The notes under the pieces were generated by a model that ran no database searches, had not been told where the DNA came from, and saw nothing but the letters and a program-made list of their open reading frames with translations. A DNA stretch of 64,000 bases from Sandarakinorhabdus glacialis. Its GTDB lineage: Bacteria; Pseudomonadota; Alphaproteobacteria; Sphingomonadales; Sphingomonadaceae. The stretch is from contig NZ_BMJM01000010.1 in assembly GCF_014643455.1 (NCBI RefSeq), positions 31,427-95,426 on the forward strand, given 5' to 3'. Shown here piece after piece: positions 17,505-28,192 of this stretch (its first letter is position 1; the number at the start of each line of letters is the position of its first letter). A program made the translations under genes and the position numbers.

Positions 17505-20249
17505 ATGACGCCCCCCGCCCTCACCGCAACCCACGCCGGCGTCTGGATCACCCACAACGGCGAAACCATCACCCTGTCCCGCGGCGAGGCCATCCGCCGC
17601 GCCGCCGACACCCCCCACCTCCTCCTCAACGCCCCCGTCATCGCCAGTCGCCTCGGCTACCCCGAGCTCGCCGGCCTCGACCTCCTCGAGCTCTTCGCCT
17701 TCATCCACCCCGCAAAATTCGCCGTTCCCACGCCCCGAGGCTTGGCGACTGCGCTGAACATCGACCCGCCCACCAGCGACTCCGACGCTGGCTTCCTCGC
17801 CCGCGCCGCCACCGCCCTGCTCGATACCGCCGACGACCCTCAATGGCCCCACCGCCACGGCGCCTGGTCCATCCTGCAATCGCTCGCCCGCCAACGCTGG
17901 CCCTGGACCGCGCCCCTTGCCCGCCGCATCCGCAAGCCCGACGCCCCCGAACGCTCGGTCTTCACGACCCTGCCCAAATGGGAAGAAGCCGCCCCGCGCC
18001 CCGCCCCGCGCACCATCGCCCTCACCGACCCCGCGATCGACACCCGCCTCGCCGACATGCTCGGCACCGGCTCGGAAATCCGCGAAGGCCAGCAAGCCTA
18101 TGCCCGCGCCGCCGGCGCCGCCTTCCAGCCGCGCCGCACGCCTCATGCGCCCAACATGGTCCTCGCCGAGGCCGGCACCGGCATCGGCAAGACGCTCGGT
18201 TATCTCGCCCCTGCCGCCGCCTGGGCGCAGGACGCCCAAGGCACCGTCTGGCTCAGCACCTTCACCAAGGCGCTGCAACGCCAGCTCGACCAGGAAGCCG
18301 CGCGCGCCTACCCCGACCCCGCCGCCAAGCGCGAGAAAGTCGTCGTCCGCAAGGGCCGCGAGAACTACCTCTGCCTGCTCAATCTCGAGGATGCCGTGCA
18401 AGGCGGCTTCTCCAACCGCGCGCAGGTCTTCGCGCAACTCGCCGCGCGCTGGGCCGAATACAGCCGCGACGGCGACATGGTCGGCGGCGACCTCCCCGGC
18501 TGGCTGCCGGCGCTGTTCGGCCGCACCAGCTTCTCGGGCCTCACCGATCGCCGCGGCGAATGCATCTACGCCGGCTGCCCGCACTACCGCATCTGCTTCA
18601 TCGAACGCGCCACCCGCGCCTCGGCACAGGCCGACCTCGTCATCGCCAACCACGCCCTCGTCATGATCAATGCCGTTCGCGGCCGCGCCGAAGGCGTCCA
18701 GATGACCCGCATGGTCTTCGACGAGGGCCATCACCTGTTCGACGCCGCCGACGCCACCTTCGCCGTCGAACTGTCGGGCCGCGAAGCCGTCGAGCTGCGC
18801 CACTGGTTGCTCGGCCCCGACCGCGCCACCAAGGGCCGCCGCCGGGGGTTGGCCGCGCGCCTCGCCGAACTCAGCGGCTATGACGACGAAGGCGCCGACG
18901 CCATCGACCGCGTCATCGCCGCGGCGAAAATCCTCCCCGCCGAAGGCTGGCTCGCCCGCATCACCACCGGCACCCCCGAAGGCCCCATCGAGACCCTGCT
19001 CGCCGCCGTCCGCACCCAGGTTTTCACCCGCGCCGAAGGCAAGGGCAACGCCGATGCGGGCTACGGCCTCGAAACCGAAGTCGCCGAGGTCCTGCCCGAC
19101 GTCATCGAAGCCGCCGCCGCCGCCGCCCTCGCGCTCGCCAAACTCGCCGGCCCGATGGCCACCCTCGAAGCCCGGCTCAAGGCGCTGCTCGACGATCCCC
19201 CCGACTGGCTCGACGGCCAGGGCCGCGCCCGCACCGAAGGCGCCGCCGCCGGGCTTCGGTTGCGCTGTGAAACCATCGCCGCCTGGACGGGCTTGCTCGC
19301 CCGCCTCGGCAGCGCCGCCGACCCGGCCTTTGTCGACTGGTTCGCGCTGGCCCGCATCGAGGGCCGCGAGCTCGATATCGGCATCCACCGCCACTGGCTC
19401 GACCCAATGCGCCCCTTCGCCCGCGCCGTCCTCGAACCCGCGCACGGCGTGCTCGTCACCTCGGCTACCCTGCGCTCTAGAGTCGACGCCGATGTCGACA
19501 GCTGGTCCGACGCCGACGCCCGCACCGGCGCCAGCCACCTCTCGCTCGCCGCCAGCCATTTCGCCGCCGCCAGCCCGTTCGATTACGCCAACAACGCCCG
19601 CGTGCTAATCGTCACCGACATAAAACGCGGCGACATGCCCGCCCTCGCCCACGCCTATCGCAGCCTGATCGAGGCAGCCGGCGGCGGCACCCTCGGCCTG
19701 TTCACTGCCATCGCCCGATTGAAAGCCGTCCACGCCCGCATCGCCGATCCCCTCGCCCGCGCCGGCCTGCCGCTCTACGCCCAGCACGTCGACCCGATCG
19801 AAACCGGCACCCTTGTCGACATTTTTCGCGCCGAACCCCGCGCCTCGCTGCTCGGCACCGATGCGCTCCGCGATGGCGTCGACGTCCCCGGCGCCTCGCT
19901 CCGCCTCGTCGTCATGGAAGGCGTCCCTTGGCCGCGCCCCACCGTCCTCCACGCCGCAAGGCGCGCGGCAAATGGCGGCACCCTCCACGACGACCGCGTC
20001 ACCATGGGCCGCCTCGCCCAGGCCTTCGGCCGCCTCATCCGCCGCGCCGACGACCGCGGCACCTTCGTCCTCATCGGCCCGGCGGTCCCGACCCGGCTGC
20101 TCGCCGCCTTTCCCCCCGGTACCCCGATCGACCGAGTCAGCCTCGATGAGGCGGTGAAGATCGTCCAACACGGCTTTACGAATCCGTCAGCGCCCACCAT
20201 TGAAGTGGCGAATACCGACAGTCCGAACGCTTCCGGGGAGCGCGAGTGA
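17505..20249 (+). CDS. DinG-type ATP-dependent DNA helicase
   Basis: 914 residues. Walker A is EAGTGIGKT at 222-230 and the DExH box is DEGHH at 406-410. Between them are four cysteines (290, 353, 358, 364; the last three in GECIYAGCPHYRIC) spaced as in the [4Fe-4S] domain of XPD/DinG superfamily 2 helicases. The C-terminal helicase motifs include VTSATL and the GTDALRDGVDVPG / QAFGRLIRR pair. It should unwind DNA in the 5'-3' direction during repair, for example at R-loops or stalled forks. The first ~190 residues precede the helicase core and have no recognised domain. ATG at 17505; the gene overlaps sixA by four bases. Confidence 0.92.
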   Translation: MTPPALTATHAGVWITHNGETITLSRGEAIRRAADTPHLLLNAPVIASRLGYPELAGLDLLELFAFIHPAKFAVPTPRGLATALNIDPPTSDSDAGFLARAATALLDTADDPQWPHRHGAWSILQSLARQRWPWTAPLARRIRKPDAPERSVFTTLPKWEEAAPRPAPRTIALTDPAIDTRLADMLGTGSEIREGQQAYARAAGAAFQPRRTPHAPNMVLAEAGTGIGKTLGYLAPAAAWAQDAQGTVWLSTFTKALQRQLDQEAARAYPDPAAKREKVVVRKGRENYLCLLNLEDAVQGGFSNRAQVFAQLAARWAEYSRDGDMVGGDLPGWLPALFGRTSFSGLTDRRGECIYAGCPHYRICFIERATRASAQADLVIANHALVMINAVRGRAEGVQMTRMVFDEGHHLFDAADATFAVELSGREAVELRHWLLGPDRATKGRRRGLAARLAELSGYDDEGADAIDRVIAAAKILPAEGWLARITTGTPEGPIETLLAAVRTQVFTRAEGKGNADAGYGLETEVAEVLPDVIEAAAAAALALAKLAGPMATLEARLKALLDDPPDWLDGQGRARTEGAAAGLRLRCETIAAWTGLLARLGSAADPAFVDWFALARIEGRELDIGIHRHWLDPMRPFARAVLEPAHGVLVTSATLRSRVDADVDSWSDADARTGASHLSLAASHFAAASPFDYANNARVLIVTDIKRGDMPALAHAYRSLIEAAGGGTLGLFTAIARLKAVHARIADPLARAGLPLYAQHVDPIETGTLVDIFRAEPRASLLGTDALRDGVDVPGASLRLVVMEGVPWPRPTVLHAARRAANGGTLHDDRVTMGRLAQAFGRLIRRADDRGTFVLIGPAVPTRLLAAFPPGTPIDRVSLDEAVKIVQHGFTNPSAPTIEVANTDSPNASGERE

Positions 20250-20794
20250 AAACGCTGACACTGCTGCGCCATGCCAAATCGGGCTACGACGACCCGCTGC
20301 TGCGCGATTTCGACCGCCCGCTCAACGCCCGCGGCCGGACTGCCGCCGCCACCATCGGCAAATGGCTGCGCAAGGCGCAGGAAAAAGCCGAGATGCCCGA
20401 TTTCGATCATGTCGCCGCCTCGCCGGCGGTCCGCGTCCGCCAGACCATCGACGGCGTCGAAACCGGCATGCGCGCCCGCCTTGCCCCGATCTACGAAACC
20501 CGCATCTATCTGGCGTCGTCGGCCACCCTCACCGAACTCATCGCCGGCTTCGCCGACCACCACCAGCACGCCATGCTGATCGGCCACAACCCCGGCCTCG
20601 AGGACCTCCTCCTCGAACTCGTCCCCCCCGGCAGCCGCAACCGCCACGAAGCCGAAATCAAATACCCCACCGCCACCCTCGCCCGCCTCGACCTCGATAT
20701 CGACACCTGGTCGAAAATCGACGGCGGCCAAGCCGTCCTCTCCCACTTCATCCGACCCAGGGACCTCGACCCGACCTTAGGCCCCGACGAATAA
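20246..20794 (+). CDS. SixA-type histidine phosphatase
   Basis: 182 residues. The histidine phosphatase fold is shown by the N-terminal LLRHAKS (Arg8, His9 phospho-acceptor), the ASPAVRVRQT stretch, and the second catalytic His114 in IGHNPGLED. SixA-type enzymes remove phosphate from phosphohistidine or small phosphorylated substrates. The GTG start overlaps the helicase stop (GTGA), so the two genes are translationally coupled, although no functional link is known. Confidence 0.88.
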   Translation: MKTLTLLRHAKSGYDDPLLRDFDRPLNARGRTAAATIGKWLRKAQEKAEMPDFDHVAASPAVRVRQTIDGVETGMRARLAPIYETRIYLASSATLTELIAGFADHHQHAMLIGHNPGLEDLLLELVPPGSRNRHEAEIKYPTATLARLDLDIDTWSKIDGGQAVLSHFIRPRDLDPTLGPDE

Positions 20795-20796
20795 AT

Positions 20797-20862
20797 CACC
20801 TCTCCCCCTGCGGGTGAGGTCGAGAGACGCGCCCTTGCGCGGCCCGGGAGGGGTATCTTACT
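20797..20862. repeat. GC-rich palindromic intergenic repeat, family B
   Basis: CACCTCTCCCCCTGCGGGTG, then AGGTCGAGAGACGCGCC and GCGCGGCCCGGGAGGGG. Very close to the copy at 37331. Confidence 0.8.
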
Positions 20863-20865
20863 CCA

Positions 20866-20957
20866 CTTCCCCCCTCCCTCTTCAGGGAGGGGTCGGGGGA
20901 GGGTCCCTGCTTCCTGCCCCCCTCCCTTCTTCAAGGGAGGGGCCGGGGGTGGGTGAG
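20866..20957. repeat. Tandem pair of polyC/polyG hairpin repeats
   Basis: Two successive units of the form CCCCTCCCTTCTTCAAGGGAGGGG followed by CCGGGGGTGGG (the first unit is slightly diverged). Together with the repeat just upstream they fill the gap between convergent genes. Confidence 0.7.
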
Positions 20958-20982
20958 TCTGCCGCCCAACCCAACACGCCCC

Positions 20983-21258
20983 CTAATAAGGCGCCATCTC
21001 CATATCCCGCTTCAACCGCTCCTGCGCGTCCTTCCGCGCCTGCTTCTCGGCAGCCTTCGCCGCCTTGGCCTCGGCCTCGTCCCGCTTGCGCGCCGCGCGC
21101 CCGCGATCCTCATCCGACTCGTTCTGCGTCGTCGTCACCGAATCCACCGCAACATTGATCCCGGCACCGACAATCTTGACCGGCGCGGTCACGATCGTCG
21201 CCACCGTGCTCAAGCACCCGGCCAGCAAAAGCCCCAAAGGCAAAACCCAGAATTTCAT
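20983..21258 (-). CDS. Small lipoprotein with charged helical tail
   Basis: 91 residues. The lipobox LLLAGC places the lipidated Cys at residue 15. A short central part (VATIVTAPVKIVGAGINVAVDSV) is followed by a long helix of Ala, Lys, Glu and Arg (KRDEAEAKAAKAAEKQARK), likely a coiled coil. The ATG at 21258 gives the best signal peptide; ATG at 21270 is possible. No family is recognised. The roughly 180 bases upstream (21259-21441) hold nothing that I can identify. Confidence 0.75.
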   Translation of the reverse strand: MKFWVLPLGLLLAGCLSTVATIVTAPVKIVGAGINVAVDSVTTTQNESDEDRGRAARKRDEAEAKAAKAAEKQARKDAQERLKRDMEMAPY

Positions 21259-21441
21259 GCAAACATCCATACACCGCGGGCCTGAACCCAGCCCAAACGG
21301 CGCCCCAAACGCGGCAATGTCCGCCGACATCCCCGCCAAATACCTGAAAAGCCCGGTTCAAGGGTAAAAATAACCCGCCGACCATCTCCAACCGGGCCGC
21401 CGACTAGCCCGGAACGCCTCCGAAATCCCCGCAAATCGCCC

Positions 21442-21804
21442 TCAGACGGTGAAACTCTCACCGCAACCACAACTCCCCTTGGAATTGGGATTCTCGAAAA
21501 CAAACCCGGCAGCGAAATCGTCTTCCTTCCAGTCCATCCGGCTGCCGATCAGATACATCAGCGACCCGCCATCGATGAACAAGGTTCCGCCCGGCGTCGC
21601 CACCGCCTCGTCGCCCGGCTTGCCCGCGTCAACATAATCAAGGCTGTACGCCAGTCCCGAGCACCCACGCTTGGGCGTCGTCAGCCGCACCCCGGCCGGC
21701 GTGCCCGGCGCCTTGGCGATGATCTCGGCAATCCGGCGCGCCGCATCATCGCTCACCGTAATCGGCGCCGGACGCGGACGGCGAGCCGTAACTGCTTGTT
21801 CCAT
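21442..21804 (-). CDS. sufA: A-type iron-sulfur carrier protein
   Basis: 120 residues, the HesB/IscA/SufA family. The three conserved cysteines are Cys48 (KRGCSG), Cys112 and Cys114 (GSCGCGESF), which hold iron or a transient Fe-S cluster for delivery to target enzymes. It is the last gene of the suf operon. The ATG at 21804 shares its A with the stop of sufT (TGATG), which fixes the start. The first ~14 residues are an extension relative to the core domain. Confidence 0.93.
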   Translation of the reverse strand: MEQAVTARRPRPAPITVSDDAARRIAEIIAKAPGTPAGVRLTTPKRGCSGLAYSLDYVDAGKPGDEAVATPGGTLFIDGGSLMYLIGSRMDWKEDDFAAGFVFENPNSKGSCGCGESFTV

Positions 21805-22256
21805 CACAACATTCCCATTTCGAGCTTGGCCTCGTCGCTCATCTTGCTCGGATCCCAAGCCGGATCCCAGACCAGATTGACCTCGGCCGAAGCAATCCCC
21901 GGAACACTCATCACCCGCAGTTCGACCTCGCCCGGCATCGTCTCCGCCACCGGGCAGTGCGGCGTCGTCAACGTCATCGTCACATTGGCATGGCCATTGT
22001 CGATCTCGACCCCGTAAATCAGGCCAAGGTCATAAATATTCACAGGAATTTCCGGATCGAAGATCTGCCGCAAAGCCAAGATGACCTCGTCATAAAGCTC
22101 GCCCCCCGGCGCATCGGCCGGCGTCACCTCGGGCGCCTTGGCCAAGAACCCCTCGAGGTAATCCGGATTCCGCTCGGCCATCGCCCGCAGCGGCGGCGCC
22201 TTGTCCACCGGCGCCGCCTCGCTGACTTCCTCGACCGAAAAGCTGCGCTCGCTCAT
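21804..22256 (-). CDS. sufT: SUF-associated DUF59/MIP18 assembly protein
   Basis: 150 residues. Residues about 55-145 are a DUF59/MIP18 domain: LRQIFDPEIPVNIYDLGLIY, TLTTPHCPVAE with the conserved Cys, and EVNLVWDPAWDPSKMS. In other bacteria SufT helps mature or transfer Fe-S clusters, working with SufA/SufBC2D. An N-terminal extension of about 50 residues (rich in Glu, Ala and Pro) precedes the domain. Both ends overlap the neighbouring genes by TGATG, so it is translated as part of the operon. Confidence 0.92.
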   Translation of the reverse strand: MSERSFSVEEVSEAAPVDKAPPLRAMAERNPDYLEGFLAKAPEVTPADAPGGELYDEVILALRQIFDPEIPVNIYDLGLIYGVEIDNGHANVTMTLTTPHCPVAETMPGEVELRVMSVPGIASAEVNLVWDPAWDPSKMSDEAKLEMGML

Positions 22257-23482
22257 CACTTACTTCCCGTCCCAAAGATCCGCGTGACCCGCTCGACACC
22301 CGCCGCCAACCGCGCCACATCGTCCAAGTCGTTGTAAACACCGAAACTTGCCCGCGCCGTCGCCGGCACACCAAGCACATTCATCAACGGCTGTGCACAA
22401 TGATGCCCGGCGCGAATGGCAACGCCGCTTTCATCCAATATGGTGCCGATGTCATGAGGATGCACCCCCTCGATCGCGAACGAAAGAATGCCCGCCGAAT
22501 CGTCCGGCCCGAACAAGGTCACCGAATTGATCCGCGACAACGCCGCCCGCGCCGCCTTGACCAAAGTCGCCTCATGCGCAGAAATCGCTTCAATCCCAAT
22601 AGCTTGCACATAGTCGATCGCGGCCGCCAGCCCCATAACCCCGGTGATATGCGGCGTCCCGGCCTCGAACCGCTGCGGCGGCGGCGCATAGGTCGTCTTC
22701 TCGAAACTCACCGTCTCGATCATCGCCCCGCCGCCCTGCCAGGGCGGCATCGAGTCAAGCAGGTCGGCACGCCCCCACAGCACCCCGATACCCGTCGGGC
22801 CGTACAGCTTGTGCCCTGAAAAGACATAGAAATCAGCGCCCAGCGCCTGCACGTCGATCACGATCCGCGCCGCCGCCTGGCAACCGTCGACCAGCACCAA
22901 AGCGCCAGCCGCATGCGCCGCCCGCGAAATCCGCGCCACATCGGCAACACTGCCCAACACATTGGAAACATGCGCGATGCTGACCAACTTCGTCCGCGGC
23001 GTCAGCAACGCCTCGAGCGCATCGACATCGATCCGGCCATCCACCGTCAGCGGCGCCACATCGATCTCGATGCCCGTCCGGTCCCTGAGCAACTGCCAGG
23101 GCACGATATTGCTGTGATGTTCCAACGCCGAAAGCAATATCCGGTCGCCCGCCACCAGCCGCTGGCCCCAGCTTTGCGCCACCAGGTTGATGCCCTCGGT
23201 CGCCCCGCGCACGAACACGATCTCGCTCGCCGAAGCCGCCCCGATGAACCGCGCCACTGACTCGCGCGCTTCCTCGAAACGCAACGTCATCGTCGCCGAA
23301 CGCTCGTAGACGCCGCGGTGCACCGTCGCATAATCCGGCCCATAAGCCTTTGCTATCGCATCGATAACAACCTGCGGCTTCTGCGCCGTCGCCGCTGTAT
23401 CCAGATACGCCCAATTCCCCGCCAACCCCGGAAAATCATCCTTCCGGCTCGCGGCGACGGGAAGCGCCACAGTCACGTTCAC
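22256..23482 (-). CDS. sufS: SUF cysteine desulfurase
   Basis: 408 residues. A PLP-dependent class V aminotransferase-fold enzyme that takes sulfur from cysteine and passes it as persulfide to the SUF scaffold. The PLP lysine is Lys225 (SGHKLYGP) and the catalytic cysteine is Cys362 (RAGHHCAQP), the group II (SufS/CsdA) arrangement. No sufE gene is seen nearby, so the sulfur acceptor would be elsewhere. The N-terminal start overlaps the end of sufD by four bases. Confidence 0.96.
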   Translation of the reverse strand: MNVTVALPVAASRKDDFPGLAGNWAYLDTAATAQKPQVVIDAIAKAYGPDYATVHRGVYERSATMTLRFEEARESVARFIGAASASEIVFVRGATEGINLVAQSWGQRLVAGDRILLSALEHHSNIVPWQLLRDRTGIEIDVAPLTVDGRIDVDALEALLTPRTKLVSIAHVSNVLGSVADVARISRAAHAAGALVLVDGCQAAARIVIDVQALGADFYVFSGHKLYGPTGIGVLWGRADLLDSMPPWQGGGAMIETVSFEKTTYAPPPQRFEAGTPHITGVMGLAAAIDYVQAIGIEAISAHEATLVKAARAALSRINSVTLFGPDDSAGILSFAIEGVHPHDIGTILDESGVAIRAGHHCAQPLMNVLGVPATARASFGVYNDLDDVARLAAGVERVTRIFGTGSK

Positions 23483-24218
23483 AAGGCACCCGCCAGAATA
23501 TCCGTCACCAACACCTCGACCGCTTCGCGCTCGCCCTCGTCCATGCCCTCGAGGGCATCCGACAAGAACGCCCGCATCAGCAAAGCCCGCGCCTGTACCG
23601 GCGGGACACCGCGGCTTTCCAGATAAAACAATGCGTTACGATCGAGTTCCCCAACCGTCGCGCCATGCGCACACTTCACATCATCGGCAAAAATCTCGAG
23701 CTCGGGCTTGGCATTCGCCGTCGCCCCACGCTCAAGCAGCAACGCCTTGAACGACTGCGCCGCATCGGTCTTCTGACCCTCGCGAGCCACCGCCACCTTG
23801 CCGAGATATGTCCCGACTGCACTGCCGCCAACGACGCACCGCACGACTTGCCGGCTGACCGCCGCCGGCCCCAGGTGCCGCACCGTCGTCACAATCTCCA
23901 GATTCTGCGTATTTCCGCCAATTATGATCCCACCAAGATCGAAAACGGCACCCTCATGCAACGCCACATCGAGCGCCACCCGCCCATAAGACCCGCCCGA
24001 ATTGACGATCCGAAAATCGAGGCTCGCCCCAGCTTCGACCGTCACCGCAAAATCATGAACCGCCACCGCATCCGATGCTGCATCCTGTACCAGCAACCGC
24101 GTCACCCGCGTCCCCGCCGCCACCAATATCAGCTCTGGCGAAGCCACCGGCCACACCCGCGCCACCGACGCCAGGTCGCTATACCGCCAAGCTTCATCCC
24201 TTCGGGTCGGCAACGCGC

Positions 24219-24222
<4 letters not shown>
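23479..24222 (-). CDS. sufD: Fe-S scaffold subunit SufD
   Basis: 247 residues, short for SufD, which is often over 400; the usual long N-terminal region is trimmed. The beta-helix core is present (GASLDFRIVNSGGSYGRVALDVAL, IIIGGNTQNLEIVTTVRH), as is the C-terminal region conserved with SufB (IFADDVKCAHGATVGELDRNALFYLESRGV, with the Cys and His used at the SufB-SufD interface). It forms the SufBC2D scaffold. It overlaps sufC and sufS by four bases each. Confidence 0.93.
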
Positions 24223-24958
<736 letters not shown>

Positions 24959-24959
<1 letters not shown>

Positions 24960-25369
24960 CAGATTTTCGTATCCGTTTTTACCGTCGCCGCCGCCGTCTG
25001 GCGCTTGACGATCGTCACCACCGCGTTGCCGCGCAATTCATCGTCGATCGCCTGAACCGAAGCTTCCGCCACCGCGTCCGCCATCGGCTGTCCGTCCTTG
25101 GGATGCCCGATCAGGCGAAATTTCGCGACCTTGACCAACAGATCGTCACGCGCCGCCTTGCAGGTCTTCAGGATGCCAAGCGCCAGCGATCCAGCCGCCT
25201 CGTCACCTACCGGGATCGCCGCCGCGTGCCCCGAAATACACTCGGCATAGACCGTGGTCGCCGCATCCATTACCTTCTGCGCCGCCATGCCCTCGCTATC
25301 GACGCGAGGCGCCGGCACCTGGTTGCAAGCCGCCAGCCCGAACGCCGCTAAAACCAGCAAACGCCGCAT
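24959..25369 (-). CDS. Lipoprotein gene embedded in the suf operon
   Basis: 136 residues. Starts at the ATG that shares its A with the sufB stop (TGATG) and ends in the same way on sufC. A signal peptide with lipobox (VLAAFGLAAC, Cys15) predicts membrane anchoring outside the cytoplasm, which is odd among cytoplasmic Fe-S genes. The mature part is mostly helical, with two more cysteines (AECISG, LKTCKAA) and no domain that I recognise. It is fully coupled to sufB and sufC. Function unknown. Confidence 0.82.
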
Positions 25370-26895
25370 CACCCGACACTCCCCTCGAGTGAAATCCCCA
25401 GCAACTTCTGCGCCTCGACGGCAAATTCCATCGGCAGTTGCTGCAGCACTTCCTTGCAAAAGCCATTGACGATCAACGCCACCGCCGCCTCGGCATCGAG
25501 CCCACGCGACTGCGCATAGAACAGCTGGTCCTCGGAAATCTTCGACGTCGTTGCTTCATGCTCGATGATCGCCGACGGGTTGCGCACCTCGATATACGGC
25601 ACCGTATGCGCCCCGCATTCGGACCCTAGCAGCAGCGAATCGCACTGCGTATGGTTCCGCGCACCCTCGGCCGAAGCCGCGACCCGCACCAGCCCGCGAT
25701 ACGTCCCCTGCGACCGTCCCGCCGAAATCCCCTTCGACACGATCGTCGACCGCGTGCCCTTGCCGAGATGGATCATCTTGGTCCCGGTATCGGCCTGCTG
25801 ACGATTATTCGTCACCGCCACCGAATAAAATTCGCCAACCGAATCCTCTCCCGAAAGCACGCACGACGGATATTTCCACGTAATCGCCGACCCGGTCTCG
25901 ACCTGCGTCCAACTCACCTTGCTACGCTTGCCCAGGCAGTTCGCCCGCTTGGTCACGAAATTATAAATCCCGCCCAGACCGTTCGCATCGCCCGGATACC
26001 AGTTCTGCACCGTCGAATATTTGATCTCGGCATCGTCCATCGTCACCAATTCGACGACCGCCGCATGCAGCTGGTTCTCGTCGCGCATCGGCGCCGTGCA
26101 CCCTTCCAGGTACGACACATGCGAACCCTTTTCGGCGATGATGAGCGTCCGCTCGAACTGCCCGGTATTCGCCGCATTGATGCGGAAATACGTGCTCAAC
26201 TCCATCGGGCAGCGCACGCCTTCGGGAATGTAAACGAACGTCCCATCCGAAAAAACCGCCGAATTCAGGCACGCAAAGAAGTTATCATGCTGCGGCACTA
26301 CGCTACCCAGCCACTTGCGCACCAGGTCGGGATATTCCTTCACCGCCTCGCTGATCGACCGGAAGATCACCCCGGCCTTCTCCAACTCGGCGCGGAAGGT
26401 TGTCGCCACGCTCACCGAATCGAACACCGCATCGACGGCAATCCGACGCGAGCCTTCAACGCCGGCCAGCATCTCCTGCTCGGCAATCGGAATCCCCAAT
26501 TTCTCGTACGTCCGGCGAATCTCGGGATCCAGCTCGTCCAAGGACCCGATCGTCGGCTTCGATTTCGGCGCCGCGTAATAATAGGCGTCCTGGTAATCGA
26601 TCGGCTTCAGATCGAGCTTGGCCCAATCCGGCGCCTCCATCGTCAACCAGCGCCGAAACGCCTTCAACCGCCACTCGAGCAGCCACGCCGGCTCGCCTTT
26701 TTTCGCCGAAATATAGCGAACCGTGTCCTCGTTCAGCCCCTTCGGCGCCATCTCGGACTCGATATCCGAAATGAAGCCCCATTTGTACGTCGCCAGGTCG
26801 GCCACCGCGGCGCGGGCTTCCGCATCTTGCACCGGCGCCTCTTGCGCCATTGCGAACGCCGCCTCAGCCGCCATCGAACCACTATCGTCAGTCAT
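25369..26895 (-). CDS. sufB: Fe-S scaffold subunit SufB
   Basis: 508 residues. The central scaffold of the SUF machine. Typical blocks are visible: [61 protein letters not shown], and the C-terminal cysteine region [21 protein letters not shown] with [16 protein letters not shown]. It holds the nascent Fe-S cluster in SufBC2D. The ATG overlaps the stop of the rrf2 regulator (ATGA), so the whole operon is likely expressed from the promoter upstream of rrf2. Confidence 0.97.
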   Translation of the reverse strand: MTDDSGSMAAEAAFAMAQEAPVQDAEARAAVADLATYKWGFISDIESEMAPKGLNEDTVRYISAKKGEPAWLLEWRLKAFRRWLTMEAPDWAKLDLKPIDYQDAYYYAAPKSKPTIGSLDELDPEIRRTYEKLGIPIAEQEMLAGVEGSRRIAVDAVFDSVSVATTFRAELEKAGVIFRSISEAVKEYPDLVRKWLGSVVPQHDNFFACLNSAVFSDGTFVYIPEGVRCPMELSTYFRINAANTGQFERTLIIAEKGSHVSYLEGCTAPMRDENQLHAAVVELVTMDDAEIKYSTVQNWYPGDANGLGGIYNFVTKRANCLGKRSKVSWTQVETGSAITWKYPSCVLSGEDSVGEFYSVAVTNNRQQADTGTKMIHLGKGTRSTIVSKGISAGRSQGTYRGLVRVAASAEGARNHTQCDSLLLGSECGAHTVPYIEVRNPSAIIEHEATTSKISEDQLFYAQSRGLDAEAAVALIVNGFCKEVLQQLPMEFAVEAQKLLGISLEGSVG

Positions 26896-27335
26896 GCCAT
26901 CACCTCGACCTGCACGGCAGCAACCGCCGCCACAGGCATCAATAAATCCGCCAGACTCACCGCCGCCAGCGCATCACGCACGGCGCGGTTGATTGGCCCC
27001 CAATGCCCGCGCACCGCACAATGGCCCTCCATCGTACAATCCTGGCTTTCGCCGGTCAGGCAGTTCGTTAACGCAATCGGTCCATCCACAGCCTCGACGA
27101 TCGCCGCAACGCTGATCTCGCCCGGCGCCCGCGCCAGCGAAAAGCCGCCGGCAACACCGCGCGACGCCGTCAACAACCCGCCCCGCGCCAATGTTCCCAT
27201 CAGCTTGGCCACCGTCGGCACCGGGATCGACGTTACCTCCGCCACCCGCGCCGCCGACAGCCGCGCATCGGGCACACGCGCCGCCGCGGTCATCACGACC
27301 ACGGCATAATCGGCAAGGTTGGTCAGCCGGATCAA
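26892..27335 (-). CDS. Rrf2-family regulator of the suf operon
   Basis: 147 residues. The winged-helix domain ([35 protein letters not shown]) is followed by three cysteines at 92, 100 and 106 ([16 protein letters not shown]) that should ligate a [2Fe-2S] or [4Fe-4S] cluster as in IscR/SufR. It would sense cluster supply and repress or activate the suf genes, including its own. Start is a TTG at 27335 with a perfect AGGAGG seven bases upstream. Stop overlaps the sufB ATG. First gene of the operon. Confidence 0.93.
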   Translation of the reverse strand: MIRLTNLADYAVVVMTAAARVPDARLSAARVAEVTSIPVPTVAKLMGTLARGGLLTASRGVAGGFSLARAPGEISVAAIVEAVDGPIALTNCLTGESQDCTMEGHCAVRGHWGPINRAVRDALAAVSLADLLMPVAAVAAVQVEVMA

Positions 27336-27353
27336 GGACGATCCTCCTAAAGT

Positions 27354-27368
27354 GGAGCAATTTCGTCC
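27354..27368. promoter_or_regulatory. Candidate operator upstream of the suf operon
   Basis: GGAGCAATTTCGTCC is an imperfect palindrome centred on AAT/ATT with GGA/TCC ends. It lies just upstream of the AGGAGG (27341-27346) of the Rrf2 gene, a suitable place for autoregulation. It resembles Rrf2-type sites only in general layout. Confidence 0.35.
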
Positions 27369-27443
27369 GGCTTATGTGGGAAGCCCACGCGCCAAGTCAA
27401 CGCCCAACTTCCGCTCGCCCCCACATTCCCCTATGCCCCCGCC

Positions 27444-28160
27444 ATGAGCCCTATCGCGACCGATCCCGCCACCACCCGCCGCCTCTACGGCCGCCGCACC
27501 GGCCACAAGCTGCGCATCGGCCAGGCCGCGCTTGTCGAAAACCGCCTCCCCGGCCTCATCCTCCCCGACGCCGGCACCCTCACCCCGCAAATCCTGTTCG
27601 GCGACGACCGGCCCCTATGGCTCGAGATCGGCTTCGGCCGCGGCGAGCACATGGCCGGCCAGGCCCGCGCCAACCCCCAGGTCGGCATCATCGGCGCCGA
27701 ACCCTTCCTCGATGGCGTCGTCGGCGCCCTCATCGAGATCGAGGAACACGGCCTCACCAACATCCGCCTCCACAACGGCGACGCGCTCGACGTGCTCGAT
27801 CGCCTGCCCGAAGCCAGCGTCGACAAGGTCTTCCTGCTCCACCCCGATCCTTGGCCAAAACTCCGCCACGCCCGCCGCCGTTTCGTCAACCCCGGCCCGC
27901 TGGCGATGGTCGCCCGCGTCCTCAAGCCCGGCGGCGAATTCCGCCTCGGCACCGATCACCCGGTCTATTGCCGCTGGGCACTGATGCAGATGGCCCGCAC
28001 CGCCGATTTCGAATGGCTCGCGGAAACCCCTGCCGATTGGCAGGTCCGCCCCGACGACTGGCCGCAGACCCGCTATGAAGCCAAGGCCCGCCGCCTCGGC
28101 CACGAGGTCTGGTATTTCCGCTACCGCCGGACCGGCACATCGCTAACGACGGTCGATTGA
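27444..28160 (+). CDS. trmB: tRNA (guanine-N7-)-methyltransferase
   Basis: 238 residues. The SAM-binding motif [12 protein letters not shown] and the downstream HPDPWPK and GTDHPVY motifs are the TrmB signature. The enzyme forms m7G46 in the variable loop of tRNAs. The ATG at 27444 gives a slightly extended N-terminus ([20 protein letters not shown]). The 3' end comes close to accA, whose GTG start is 33 bases later. Confidence 0.95.
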   Translation: MSPIATDPATTRRLYGRRTGHKLRIGQAALVENRLPGLILPDAGTLTPQILFGDDRPLWLEIGFGRGEHMAGQARANPQVGIIGAEPFLDGVVGALIEIEEHGLTNIRLHNGDALDVLDRLPEASVDKVFLLHPDPWPKLRHARRRFVNPGPLAMVARVLKPGGEFRLGTDHPVYCRWALMQMARTADFEWLAETPADWQVRPDDWPQTRYEAKARRLGHEVWYFRYRRTGTSLTTVD

Positions 28161-28192
28161 CCAGCGCCGCGCGGCGCTTTAGGCCACGCACC

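Noticed and set aside
17346..19559. Leftward open frame of 737 codons opposite the DinG-type helicase.
   Set aside because: It is the low-complexity Gly/Ala/Glu-rich antisense of a GC-rich gene with clear helicase motifs on the + strand.
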